A stretch of DNA of 64,000 nucleotides from Desulfocapsa sp. (GTDB lineage Bacteria > Desulfobacterota > Desulfobulbia > Desulfobulbales > Desulfocapsaceae). This document shows, piece after piece, positions 52,561 through 61,248 of the stretch. The translations under genes and the position numbers were made by a program. Positions within the stretch are counted from its first letter, which is position 1. Each line of letters opens with the position of its first letter. The stretch is taken from NCBI GenBank assembly GCA_022712895.1, contig JAFLJS010000011.1, forward strand, positions 1 to 64,000. The letters run 5' to 3'. The notes beneath the pieces are model-generated. The model ran no database searches. It had not been told where the DNA came from and saw only the letters and a program-made list of their open reading frames with translations.

Positions 52561-54873
52561 TCACATCTCAACACTACTACCAACCGGAACATCCAGAATC
52601 ACACGACATCCCGTTCCTTTGGCAGATTCAATGGTCATGCTTCCATCCATGGAGACTACCCATTCCTGGATACTAACCAAGCCGATACCCTGTAATTCGT
52701 TATCCAAATCCTGAATGGCGTCGGGGTCAAACCCCTCCCCTTCATCGTTCACCGTCAGTCGCACTTTATTGTTACGCCGTTTCACTGTTGCCACCACTTC
52801 AGCACCACCACCATGTTTCCAGGCGTTATGGAGTAATTCTTTATAGGCTCGAAACAGATATATCTTCTGGGAATCTGACAAGCCCAGATCTTCTTCCCCA
52901 CCATAGACAGAGACGTCAATTCCTGTGCGGCCAGAATAATTGTTCCCATACCAGTTCATGGCTGCCACCAGCCCACGATCATCCAGAACCTGTGGGTAGA
53001 GATCAAAAATCATGGTTCGAATCTGGCCAATCATTACCTTGACCATATTTCTGGTATCAAGCAATTCTCCCTGCAGACAGACAGGAAGCGGTTCCTCTCC
53101 GCCATGGTTTGGGCAAGATCGCTGTTCCGCTTCCTGCAGTCTCAAATTAACCACGGCCAGGTTTTGTGCCATCTCTTCATGCAATACCTGACCAAGATGC
53201 CGACGTTCCCGTTCTTCTGCCAAAATAATCTCTTCTCTGATGCGTTTGCGCAGTGCCCGTTCTTTCTTTTCACGGATTCGCAACTCGGTGACATCTCGCA
53301 ATACACCTTCCACTCCCAGCATCTTCCCATCTTTGTCTTTTTTGGCAGTGGCAGTGAGGATACAATCACGTACAGTCCCGTCCAGACGAGTTACAACTAT
53401 TGCCGTATCCCGCACAGCTCCGGTTTCATACATCTGTATCTTTAACTCTGTCTCTTCCTTATCGCTGGCCTGCTTGCAGCAACCGACGCTCAGACTTTCA
53501 GGGATGGTACCTTTCCCTACCCCAAAGAGCTCCCTTCCCGCTTCATTAAGATCGATAATATGGCAGCAATCATCGGTCACAAAAATACAGTCCTGCGAAT
53601 TCTCAAACAGATGCCTGTATTTTGATTCTGACCGTTTCAGACGGGCAATGGTGCTCTCAAGGTTTGTAGCCATGGCATTAAAAAGATGACCGAATTTGCC
53701 CATATCGTCACGAGTATAGACTGTTGCCCTGGCCGAAAGGTCACCCTTTTGAATTTCCGATGCAGCAGCTGCAAGGGAAATAATAGGCCGTGAAAAATTC
53801 CAAGCGACCAGTACCGCGACAATGACACAAATAGCAACCAGGAGAAGAGTGAAACGCATAAATGATTGTACATATTCATTGAATCCAACCAGCAGGTCTG
53901 CGTCATCCAGAGTGGTCATCAAAATCCAGCAGTGGGAGGTTCCCTCAGAGCAAAAAGAAGAATCCACCTCTGGCGCCAGTGGACGCACCAGCGAACCGAG
54001 GGGAATACGGGCATAGGCAAATAGAGTCTGCTTGCCGGTCTCATCACTGACGGCAATGGAAATATCCCTGCGTTTTTTCCCTAGCCAGCCAGCAAGTTGC
54101 GGTTCGGTCTGAAATACTGTTGTATCATGGCCCAGTATAAAGCCAAAACTCTTTTCCGTTTGCCGATGGTAGAGAAAATATCCATCCTGATTTAAGAGAT
54201 AGAAATGCTCCTTTCCAAGCGGTGAGTCTTGCTGTCTACCCAGCAGATTAAGAAATGATGAGCCAAAAACATTCAACACCAGGACTCCCTGCTTTTCTCC
54301 GTTTTGATCAAACACCGGAGTGGCATATCGGATAACGGGAAGCAACGGGTGCTGTAGTTTCCCCTGCTCCATATTGAGGTCCATGGGAGAGATATAAATT
54401 CCACCACTGGGCAGAGCAAAAGCCTGCTGAAAATAGTATCTGTCACTTTTGTCCTGCAATTTATCAATGGGAGTCAGCCAGCTTGATGTTCCGTTGGTGT
54501 TGGCCCGTACTATCTCCATACCATTGCTGTCGAGCAGGCGTACCTGCTGAAAAACCTGATGGTGAGCAGCAAGGTTTAAGAATTCTTTTTCCAGGATTTT
54601 TAATACGTGGAAATACATGGTCGGCTCGGTGGCCTGCATCAAAGACTGCAAACTGGGAAGATCACGCAATACTAGAAGATCTCGCTGAATCCACTGTTGC
54701 AGAGAGCTGATATCTGAGTTGATCAGCTCAAGATTCACCATGGCCCGTTCTTTTGCACGATCAAGGGCAAAACTTCGCTGCTTATAACGAGCGTAACCGC
54801 TGGAGATCATAACCGTTGACACGGTTATGATGATAAAGATAAAGATGAATTTTCCGCGTAGACTTGTCAGCAT
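52561..54873 (-). CDS. Sensor histidine kinase, Cache-HAMP-PAS-HisKA_3 (NarX/DegS class)
   Basis: 770 residues. Membrane helix near 8-25, periplasmic Cache-type domain (YYFQQAFALPSGGIYISPMDLN near 150), second helix near 335-355, and HAMP. A PAS domain follows with several cysteines (FVTDDCCHIIDLNEAG, SVGCCKQASD). Dimerisation/phosphoacceptor region HisKA_3 has ERRHLGQVLHEEMAQNL, and HATPase_c has ELLHNAWKHGGG and DEGEGFDPDAI. It lies downstream of fdhD on the minus strand, so it may be expressed in the formate context. The Cys pairs in the PAS domain could act as a redox or metal sensor, which is speculation. Confidence 0.92.
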   Translation of the reverse strand: MLTSLRGKFIFIFIIITVSTVMISSGYARYKQRSFALDRAKERAMVNLELINSDISSLQQWIQRDLLVLRDLPSLQSLMQATEPTMYFHVLKILEKEFLNLAAHHQVFQQVRLLDSNGMEIVRANTNGTSSWLTPIDKLQDKSDRYYFQQAFALPSGGIYISPMDLNMEQGKLQHPLLPVIRYATPVFDQNGEKQGVLVLNVFGSSFLNLLGRQQDSPLGKEHFYLLNQDGYFLYHRQTEKSFGFILGHDTTVFQTEPQLAGWLGKKRRDISIAVSDETGKQTLFAYARIPLGSLVRPLAPEVDSSFCSEGTSHCWILMTTLDDADLLVGFNEYVQSFMRFTLLLVAICVIVAVLVAWNFSRPIISLAAAASEIQKGDLSARATVYTRDDMGKFGHLFNAMATNLESTIARLKRSESKYRHLFENSQDCIFVTDDCCHIIDLNEAGRELFGVGKGTIPESLSVGCCKQASDKEETELKIQMYETGAVRDTAIVVTRLDGTVRDCILTATAKKDKDGKMLGVEGVLRDVTELRIREKKERALRKRIREEIILAEERERRHLGQVLHEEMAQNLAVVNLRLQEAEQRSCPNHGGEEPLPVCLQGELLDTRNMVKVMIGQIRTMIFDLYPQVLDDRGLVAAMNWYGNNYSGRTGIDVSVYGGEEDLGLSDSQKIYLFRAYKELLHNAWKHGGGAEVVATVKRRNNKVRLTVNDEGEGFDPDAIQDLDNELQGIGLVSIQEWVVSMDGSMTIESAKGTGCRVILDVPVGSSVEM

Positions 54874-54940
54874 ATTTCTTCACAACTGTTGAGATGGAGT
54901 GACATGAGATTGATGGCCTCGCAAATAACTTTGATGTCGT

Positions 54941-54974
54941 AAAAACGTCATTCCGAATCAGGTCCGGAATGACG
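54941..54974 (-). terminator. Terminator after fdhD built from a CGTCATTCCGG repeat
   Basis: CGTCATTCCG (54946-54955) and CGGAATGACG (54965-54974) are a perfect ten-base inverted repeat with a nine-base loop. On the minus strand it is followed by TTTTT, 15 bases after the fdhD stop. The sequence resembles widespread dispersed repeats whose translation reads VIPDLIRN, so a mobile repeat seems to serve as terminator. Confidence 0.75.
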
Positions 54975-54989
54975 GCTGGCAATTAATCG

Positions 54990-55775
54990 TTAGACGATGA
55001 TCCTGTCCGGAGCATTAAACACATTCACCCTGCCGTGCCTGGCATAACCAACCAGTGTGACGCCTGCACGCTTTGCAATGGCTAACCCAAGAGAAGATGG
55101 TGAAGTCCGGGACATGACAATCGGAATCCCGATACGAGCACATTTCAAGACCATATCTGAAGTTAAACGTCCGGTGGTGTACACGGCCCCACTGGCTGGA
55201 ATTCTCCCCATTAGAATAGCACCAATGATTTTATCCACAGCATTATGGCGTCCCACATCCTCATAAAACCCCTGCAACTTGCCATCTGCCCACAATCCAC
55301 AACCGTGTATACAGTGTGTTGCAGGGCCTAAGGGCGACTGCGCCAGCATTTCACGGATAAACTGATTCACCTCGTCGAGGGTTATAGTACACTCATTCAA
55401 TGGATCAAAGGCTCCTTCCAGCATCTCTTTGGAAATTTTCCCTGTTCCTCCACATCCCGAAGTGATGATGACTTCTTTTGGTTCGCTGCCTTCTTCCACA
55501 TCGGCATGCACGGAGATACGCCCTTCCGGGCAAACCAATACTTCCCGCACCTGACCTGGTTTAGTTATATACCCCTGACCAAACAAAAAACCGGCACCGA
55601 ACTCTTCAAGACCTGTGGCCAACACCATGGAAGCACCTATTTCTTTATCATTAAGTGCCACTTTATATGGGACTTCAATGGCCAGTGTTTCTGTTCGCTC
55701 TTCCTTACCGGAAGCGGTAACAACCACTGACTTATGGGACAATGTTACTGATCCATCTATCTCTTTCAATTTCAA
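54990..55775 (-). CDS. fdhD: Formate dehydrogenase accessory sulfurtransferase FdhD
   Basis: 261 residues, cytosolic. FdhD carries sulfur from cysteine desulfurase to the bis-MGD cofactor of formate dehydrogenase. The family motif GLEEFGAGFLFGQGYI is near residue 55, and the active-site loop is TSGCGGTGK with Cys108. In E. coli the loop has two cysteines (CGxC); here the second position is Thr111, so only the catalytic first Cys remains. Further motifs are HGCGLWADGKLQGFYEDVGRHNAVDKIIG and SRTSPSSLGLAIAKRAGVTLVGYAR. Formate dehydrogenase accessory genes follow at 61249-64000 on the other strand. Confidence 0.95.
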   Translation of the reverse strand: MKLKEIDGSVTLSHKSVVVTASGKEERTETLAIEVPYKVALNDKEIGASMVLATGLEEFGAGFLFGQGYITKPGQVREVLVCPEGRISVHADVEEGSEPKEVIITSGCGGTGKISKEMLEGAFDPLNECTITLDEVNQFIREMLAQSPLGPATHCIHGCGLWADGKLQGFYEDVGRHNAVDKIIGAILMGRIPASGAVYTTGRLTSDMVLKCARIGIPIVMSRTSPSSLGLAIAKRAGVTLVGYARHGRVNVFNAPDRIIV

Positions 55776-55912
55776 ATACCAACGTTATTTTTATACATTT
55801 TATCGGATGACGGGCAAAAGCCTCAGATCCTGTAAAGGGACTTTTCAATAGATTAAGTATTGGTCTTACGATAGTATTCATAAATAAACCATAAACTCTC
55901 TCAATTACAGAC

Positions 55913-57103
55913 ATGATAACCAGCAAAGTGAAAAAACACAAAAACACATTCAGATTATTTTCAAGTTTCCTGATCCAATACCTCTGCCTATGTTTGCTAC
56001 TATCACTTTCGCCGACATTTGTCCATGCAAGTGACCGCAGCACAATACTTCTTGGCCAATCATGTGCCTTAAGTGGACCAGCCAGAAACCTTGGTTTCAA
56101 CATGCGAGCCGGCCTACAGGCAGCAATAGCGGAAATCAACGACAAGGGAGGGGTGAAGGGCCGCACGATACAACTGCGCAGTAAAGATGATGGTTACGAA
56201 CCCGACAAGGCAATCAAAAACACCCTGGAGCTGATTCAGGACGACCAGGTTTTTCTGCTTATAGGTGAAGTGGGCACTCCAACATCCAAGGCTGTTTTAC
56301 CACTCATTGACAAATACAAGATCCCCTTCTTTGCTCCCCTTACCGGAGCCGAATTGCTGCGAACTCCTGCTCACCAGTACGTTATAAATATCCGCAAAAG
56401 TTACTATCAGGAAATGGAAGCACTGGTGTCTCATCTGACGGACACATTGGGTATGCAGCACATCTCCTGCTTTTATCAAAATGACAGTTATGGATTTGCC
56501 GGATTGGAAGGCGTAAAGCGAGCACTTGGCAAACGGAATATGCAACTCACATCCATGGGCAGCTATGAACGCAATACCATTGCTGTCATGGGGGGAATGA
56601 AGAGTATATACAAAAAAAATCCAGAGGCAATTCTTCTTGTTGGCACCTATGCGGCCTGTTCCGAATTTATCAAACTCAGCAAAGTCAAATATCCAGGAAA
56701 ACGTATGTTTGGCAATATCTCCTTTGTCGGCACCAAAAGTTTACAGGAAGCCCTCGGACATTACGGTGAAGACGTTATTGTCTCACAGGTTGTTCCCTTT
56801 CCCTGGGACGACACGCTGCCTCTTGTCACTGAATACAGATACGCCATGACCAAATATCAGCGTAATACTCCCGTGGGATTCATCAGCCTTGAGGGTTATA
56901 TTGCCGGAAAACTCTTTGCAGCCATTGCAGAAGCAGTAGTCGGAAATCTGACCCGTGAAAAATTTATTCAAACCATGTATAAGGTTGGGGAATTTAATCT
57001 GGGCGGTGTGAAAATTCAGTTCAACACAAAAAACGATCCAGGCATGGACACCATTGGACTGACCACTATTTACCCCACAATCCAGAAACTGGAAAAAAGG
57101 TAA
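55913..57103 (+). CDS. LivK-like periplasmic ligand-binding protein
   Basis: 396 residues. Signal peptide (about 15-39, LIQYLCLCLLLSLSPTFVHA), then a type 1 periplasmic binding fold of the branched-chain amino acid/amide family: ILLGQSCALSGPARNLGFNMRAGLQAAIAEIN near residue 45, IGEVGTPTSKAVLPLIDKYKIPFF, YGFAGLEGVKRAL. No LivHMGF transport genes are nearby. It is three bases ahead of a sensor kinase gene, so it most likely presents a ligand to that kinase as a three-component system. The ligand is unknown. Confidence 0.88.
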   Translation: MITSKVKKHKNTFRLFSSFLIQYLCLCLLLSLSPTFVHASDRSTILLGQSCALSGPARNLGFNMRAGLQAAIAEINDKGGVKGRTIQLRSKDDGYEPDKAIKNTLELIQDDQVFLLIGEVGTPTSKAVLPLIDKYKIPFFAPLTGAELLRTPAHQYVINIRKSYYQEMEALVSHLTDTLGMQHISCFYQNDSYGFAGLEGVKRALGKRNMQLTSMGSYERNTIAVMGGMKSIYKKNPEAILLVGTYAACSEFIKLSKVKYPGKRMFGNISFVGTKSLQEALGHYGEDVIVSQVVPFPWDDTLPLVTEYRYAMTKYQRNTPVGFISLEGYIAGKLFAAIAEAVVGNLTREKFIQTMYKVGEFNLGGVKIQFNTKNDPGMDTIGLTTIYPTIQKLEKR

Positions 57104-57106
57104 GGT

Positions 57107-59524
57107 ATGCGACGATCCCACAGTCCATCCCTTGCCTCTGCACCGTTTCGTGCCTCTCTACTAGTCCTCCTGGCCCTGGCACTTTTTATTGCGCTGTTCT
57201 GGAGCATCAATCAATACCAGAGCTACCAGCAAACGATTAGAAATATAGAACGCAACTATAAAGAATTATATAAAGAACGGGCTCAGGAAAAACTGGACAA
57301 TGTACTTAAATTTATCGACCAACGTCGCTCGCAGGCTACACAGCGTATTGAGAACAATTTACGACTGAAAGTCCAGTCCGCCTACACCATAGCCTCACAC
57401 ATTTACCAGGTACACAAGGAGGACATGACTCCCGCCGAACTGCGTACGGATGTGATCGAGACCCTTCGTCCCATTCGCTGGAATAGCGGTCGCGGGTACT
57501 ATTTTGCAGGACGTGTGCAGGATAATATCATAGACCTGTTTGCCAATGACCCACTTCTCGAGAATCGTAGTCCCACAGAGGTACGAGGAGAAAATTACCA
57601 TCTTATATTTCAGGAACTTTATCAAATACTGAAAGAGAAAGGCGCCGGCATCTACCATTACGATGCCATCTCAGTTGAAAAAGGGCTTCACTTTCCCGGC
57701 ATGAGCTTTGTCAAATATTTCAGACCGCTTGACTGGTATATCGGAGCAGGCACATCAAACGAAATCATCAAAGCTACGCTACAGGATGAGATCCTTGAAA
57801 CCATACAAAGCATGCTATTCAGTAAGAATGGTCACGTTCTCTGCCTGGACAGAGAGGGTACTATCCTCAGCCATCCACAAAATGTACTCATGGGGCGCTC
57901 AATCATCGATATGATGAATACCCAAGGAGACAAGTATGGTGAAAAAATGCTGCAAAACGGGCTGCAATCTGCGGCGGGTGCCTACCATCTGTACACAAGT
58001 AACACCCCGCAGGGCAAACAGCAGCGACTTTCTTTCAGTAAAGCTTACCCCCCTTGGAACTGGATTCTTGTGGTAGATATCTCCATGGATGCCATGGCAC
58101 AGGCCATTGCCCATGAAACACAGGCCCACTCCACAGCAGCTATTAAAAATGGAATTGTTTTCCTGAGCTTGCTTGGAATTGCGGTGCTCTTTCTGCTTTC
58201 CATGGCCTACTACCATTCAAGAAAAATAAAAAATGATATCAGACTGTTCACCGAGTTTTTTCGAAAAGCAGCCCATACACAAATCAAGATTGGTCATGAA
58301 GACTCCACTTTTGCCGAATTTGAAGATCTCGCAGCACTGGCCAACACCATGGTGGACGATATTGTACAAAAAGAGCATCTGTTGCGCCGGGATGAGCTAC
58401 GTCTGGACACCCTGCTCCAGCTCAGCGAAATGGAAGAGTATAGTATCAAAGACAAATATGACTTCGTATTGCATCGAATAACCCAAATCACCGACAGTGA
58501 CCGGGGATATCTAGCCCTTGTCAACAGCGCAGGAACCCATTGTTCTCTCATCGCACAGATAGATCTACAAACTGGATACACGGGAAACGAAACGGGCATA
58601 AAAAACAGTTCATTTTTGCTAAGCGACGATAGCCTTGTCGGCCACTGTGTACTTGCCAGAAAAGGAGTTTTTAGTAACACAAAAGAAGAACTCGTTGGCC
58701 ATACTTACCCTTACCGAGAGACAGTACAACGTCGCATCGATACTCCGGTAACAGATCATAACACCATTGTACTCATTGCCGGGGTCTGCAACAGCAGCAG
58801 AGAATATGATCATGCTGATGTGCGGCAGATGACCATGCTCCTTGAAGGAATGTGGCTCCACGTCCAGAAAACCTGCTCAGAAAAAGAGATGGCACGCCTC
58901 GAAAGACAGGTAATTGCCATTGGCGAAGAAGAACGGAGCAGGATTGGCCGGGATCTCCATGACGACCTAGGATCACACCTGAGCGGTGTGGAACTACTCA
59001 GTACTGTGTTACAGAAAAAACTTGAAAAGCATGCCCCGGATCAGACCGAACAACTTGCCACTATCCGCCAGCTTATTCGTGACGCCATCGAAAAAACCCG
59101 CAGACTTTCCCACGGTCTCTATCCTGTGCACATCATCGAACATGGCCTGGAAACAGCTATTGAAGAACTGGCCACCGAGATCAGGGAGCTATTTTCTCTA
59201 CCATGCACACTCCTCTTTGCTGACGATGTTGAACCTCTAGACAGTGCTATTACTCCTCATATATATTACATTGTGCGTGAAGCACTTTTTAATGCAGCAA
59301 AACATGCCAAGCCGCATATGATAGAGGTTACCATCCAACGTACAAACACGACACTGTCTGTGATCATTAAAGATGATGGGCAGGGTATGGCACAACAGAA
59401 GAAGAAAAAAGGCTTAGGCCTGCACACCATGCACTACAGAGCAAAAGCAATTGGTGCCACCCTTGATATTGCAACCGCAACTGACGGTGGCACCGTGGTG
59501 ACCCTTCAAGGAGCAATGACCTAA
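57107..59524 (+). CDS. Sensor histidine kinase, double Cache and GAF-like region, HisKA_3 (NarX class)
   Basis: 805 residues. Membrane helix at about 14-36, coiled coil, a periplasmic double-Cache region (NSGRGYYFAGRVQDNIIDLF near 125, DREGTILSHPQNVLMGRSI near 245), and a second helix near 350. HAMP-like and GAF-like segments follow (about 445-600). HisKA_3 has GEEERSRIGRDLHDDLGSHLSGVEL with the phospho-His in LHDD, and HATPase_c has EALFNAAKHAKPH and DDGQGMAQ. It is co-transcribed with the upstream binding protein (three-base gap). Its stop overlaps the following response regulator start by one base, completing a sensor set. Confidence 0.93.
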   Translation: MRRSHSPSLASAPFRASLLVLLALALFIALFWSINQYQSYQQTIRNIERNYKELYKERAQEKLDNVLKFIDQRRSQATQRIENNLRLKVQSAYTIASHIYQVHKEDMTPAELRTDVIETLRPIRWNSGRGYYFAGRVQDNIIDLFANDPLLENRSPTEVRGENYHLIFQELYQILKEKGAGIYHYDAISVEKGLHFPGMSFVKYFRPLDWYIGAGTSNEIIKATLQDEILETIQSMLFSKNGHVLCLDREGTILSHPQNVLMGRSIIDMMNTQGDKYGEKMLQNGLQSAAGAYHLYTSNTPQGKQQRLSFSKAYPPWNWILVVDISMDAMAQAIAHETQAHSTAAIKNGIVFLSLLGIAVLFLLSMAYYHSRKIKNDIRLFTEFFRKAAHTQIKIGHEDSTFAEFEDLAALANTMVDDIVQKEHLLRRDELRLDTLLQLSEMEEYSIKDKYDFVLHRITQITDSDRGYLALVNSAGTHCSLIAQIDLQTGYTGNETGIKNSSFLLSDDSLVGHCVLARKGVFSNTKEELVGHTYPYRETVQRRIDTPVTDHNTIVLIAGVCNSSREYDHADVRQMTMLLEGMWLHVQKTCSEKEMARLERQVIAIGEEERSRIGRDLHDDLGSHLSGVELLSTVLQKKLEKHAPDQTEQLATIRQLIRDAIEKTRRLSHGLYPVHIIEHGLETAIEELATEIRELFSLPCTLLFADDVEPLDSAITPHIYYIVREALFNAAKHAKPHMIEVTIQRTNTTLSVIIKDDGQGMAQQKKKKGLGLHTMHYRAKAIGATLDIATATDGGTVVTLQGAMT

Positions 59525-60183
59525 TGAACTCAAAAATCCTTATTGTTGATGACCATCCTATTTTCCGAATGGGCATGAAAGAACTGATCAACCATGAGGA
59601 AGACTTCACTGTCTGTGCTGTTGCTACTGATATTACTGAGGCGTTGAAAGCCCTTGCTGAAAAAACTCCCGATATGGCCATTATCGATGTAGCACTAGCA
59701 GATGAAAATGGACTGGATCTCGTTAAAAAAATCCATGAAACCAACAAAGAGTTCCCCATGCTGGTACTCTCCATGCACGATGAATCGGTCTGGGCAGAAC
59801 GGGCTATTCGTGCAGGAGCTCGTGGTTATGTGATGAAGAAAGAGGCCTCAGAATCTGTTATTTCAGCACTTCGCACCATGCGCAAAGGGAAAATTCATGT
59901 CAGCACACATATGGTTTCACTCCTGCTGAACAAGCTACAGAATGATTCGGAAAACGAAGAACACTCCACAGAAGAGTGCCTTACCGAACGAGAGATTGAG
60001 GTCTTTCGCTTTCTGGGAGCCGGACTCTCCACAAGAGAGATTGCTGAAAAAATGACTCTTGGTATCAAAACTATTGGAACCTATCGGGATCGCATCAAAC
60101 AAAAGCTTGGTCTGAAAAACGCCACGGAACTGACTCGCCGTGCAGTACTGTGGGCAAATGATGAAAGTATTCACAAAGTATAA
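59524..60183 (+). CDS. NarL/FixJ-family response regulator
   Basis: 219 residues. Receiver with VDDHP, phosphoacceptor Asp in MAIIDVALADENG (near residue 56) and Lys in YVMKKEAS. LuxR-type HTH near 150-212: LTEREIEVFRFLGAGLSTREIAEKMTLGIKTIGTYR. ATG 59524 overlaps the kinase stop, so it is the cognate regulator of the kinase at 57107. The target may be the formate dehydrogenase genes downstream; that is inference from proximity. Confidence 0.94.
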   Translation: MNSKILIVDDHPIFRMGMKELINHEEDFTVCAVATDITEALKALAEKTPDMAIIDVALADENGLDLVKKIHETNKEFPMLVLSMHDESVWAERAIRAGARGYVMKKEASESVISALRTMRKGKIHVSTHMVSLLLNKLQNDSENEEHSTEECLTEREIEVFRFLGAGLSTREIAEKMTLGIKTIGTYRDRIKQKLGLKNATELTRRAVLWANDESIHKV

Positions 60184-60196
60184 CACCAGTGATAAA

Positions 60197-60312
60197 CAGT
60201 AAACCGGCACTTTTTCCGGTATACCCCTTAAGGGGGTGCTCAGTGCAGTACCCCACAGGGGTATAAGTGGCTTCACCAAAATCTTTTCACAAAAACGCGA
60301 AAAGATTTTATA
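60197..60312. repeat. Hairpin-rich intergenic block after the regulator gene
   Basis: ACCGGC...CCGGT (60203-60220), TACCCC...GGGGTA palindromes (60221-60263) and AAAATCTTTTC/GAAAAGATTTT (60279-60310) lie in series. The first and last pieces match the short repeat at 33965-34010, with the middle block inserted. Several stems could terminate the regulator transcript, though none has a long T run. Confidence 0.6.
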
Positions 60313-60401
60313 AGATACTAAGAAATAGAGTACGATAATAGACAGTGCAGCGATGGTTTCGATTGTCAGGTTAAAACATTAAAAAAAATGGGAGACTCGC
60401 C

Positions 60402-60809
60402 ATGACACAACAACGACGACAGGCGAGGGTTCCAATTCGCGGTCAGGCCATTTTATCTAACGATCAGGGCGTATGCATCACGGCCAGCACCAAGGATATC
60501 AGCCATGACGGCATCGGCCTCAACAAGCCGATAGACCCATTAGCTGAAGCCGAATACCGGATCAAAGTAAGTACCGATACAGGCCGGCAAATCCATCTCC
60601 GTGCAACTCTTATCCATAGCAGTATCAATACCACCGGGTTTAGAACATCAAGCATTGATGAAAGAAACTTACAGATCATAACGGATCTGGTTGCGGAGTA
60701 TCAAAACACCGACGATTTTATAAAACAAATAGATGAACACGACCTTCTCCAACAAACATATATCGATGAAGACGGAAACGAGGTTTCAGTAACATTTGAT
60801 ACTAAGTAG
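60402..60809 (+). CDS. PilZ-domain c-di-GMP-binding protein
   Basis: 135 residues, single PilZ domain. The c-di-GMP binding residues are visible as RRQARVPI (RxxxR) near residues 5-12 and STKDISHDGIGL (D/NxSxxG) near 29-40. The C-terminal part is acidic and helical (EYQNTDDFIKQIDEHD). Ribosome site GGGAGAC. It stands alone between the regulator gene and the formate dehydrogenase accessory genes. Effector partner unknown. Confidence 0.9.
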   Translation: MTQQRRQARVPIRGQAILSNDQGVCITASTKDISHDGIGLNKPIDPLAEAEYRIKVSTDTGRQIHLRATLIHSSINTTGFRTSSIDERNLQIITDLVAEYQNTDDFIKQIDEHDLLQQTYIDEDGNEVSVTFDTK

Positions 60810-60978
60810 TATCACCTTAACCAGCACTCCACGCTTTCCCCCTTCCTGATGAAGGAGGAAGGCATCTTGTAAGTCTTTTCCCTACACAAAAATAGGTTCC
60901 TTCCCGATTTCTTTCCTTGCAAGTTTACGATATAATCACACTGTTTTGATTGATAAACTCGTAAAAACCCGGAATTTA

Positions 60979-61106
60979 GATGGTTAAGTAAAAAACTTCA
61001 TATCCGAGGCGAAAATATTTTCTATCATTTCTGCGTACTAAGGTACGTTGTAAAGATAGAAAATGTGCAGCGACGAAGGAGATGGAGAGTTTTTTACGAC
61101 GCCATC
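60979..61106 (-). repeat. Interspersed palindromic element, copy F (reverse orientation)
   Basis: GATGGTTAAGTAAAAAACTTCATATCCGAGG on the left and GTGCAGCGACGAAGGAGATGGAGAGTTTTTTACGACGCCATC on the right. Inner arms TTTTCTATC and GATAGAAAA flank ATTTCTGCGTACTAAGGTACGTTGTAAA. Upstream of the Fe-S protein gene. Confidence 0.88.
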
Positions 61107-61248
61107 TTGATTGATAGATTGTTAAAGAGTCAGGGACGGCTTCTCAAACGAGAAAAACTTTGACATGCCAATGGCGATAAGTACAATGAATGTAGGTGAT
61201 TTTTCGTTGTAAACGTTCTGCATCCCATCCCATAAGGAAACAATTTTA

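Noticed and set aside
54782-54982. Minus-strand frame starting MPAVIPDLIRND
   Set aside because: It is the translation of the CGTCATTCCGG hairpin repeat and the start of the kinase in another frame; this peptide pattern is a known artefact of such repeats.
55913-57103. A branched-chain amino acid ABC transporter
   Set aside because: The LivK-like protein is followed by a sensor kinase, not by transport genes, so a sensing role is more likely.
4294-61106. CRISPR array
   Set aside because: The repeated palindromes are single copies far apart, with no regular spacers and no cas genes.
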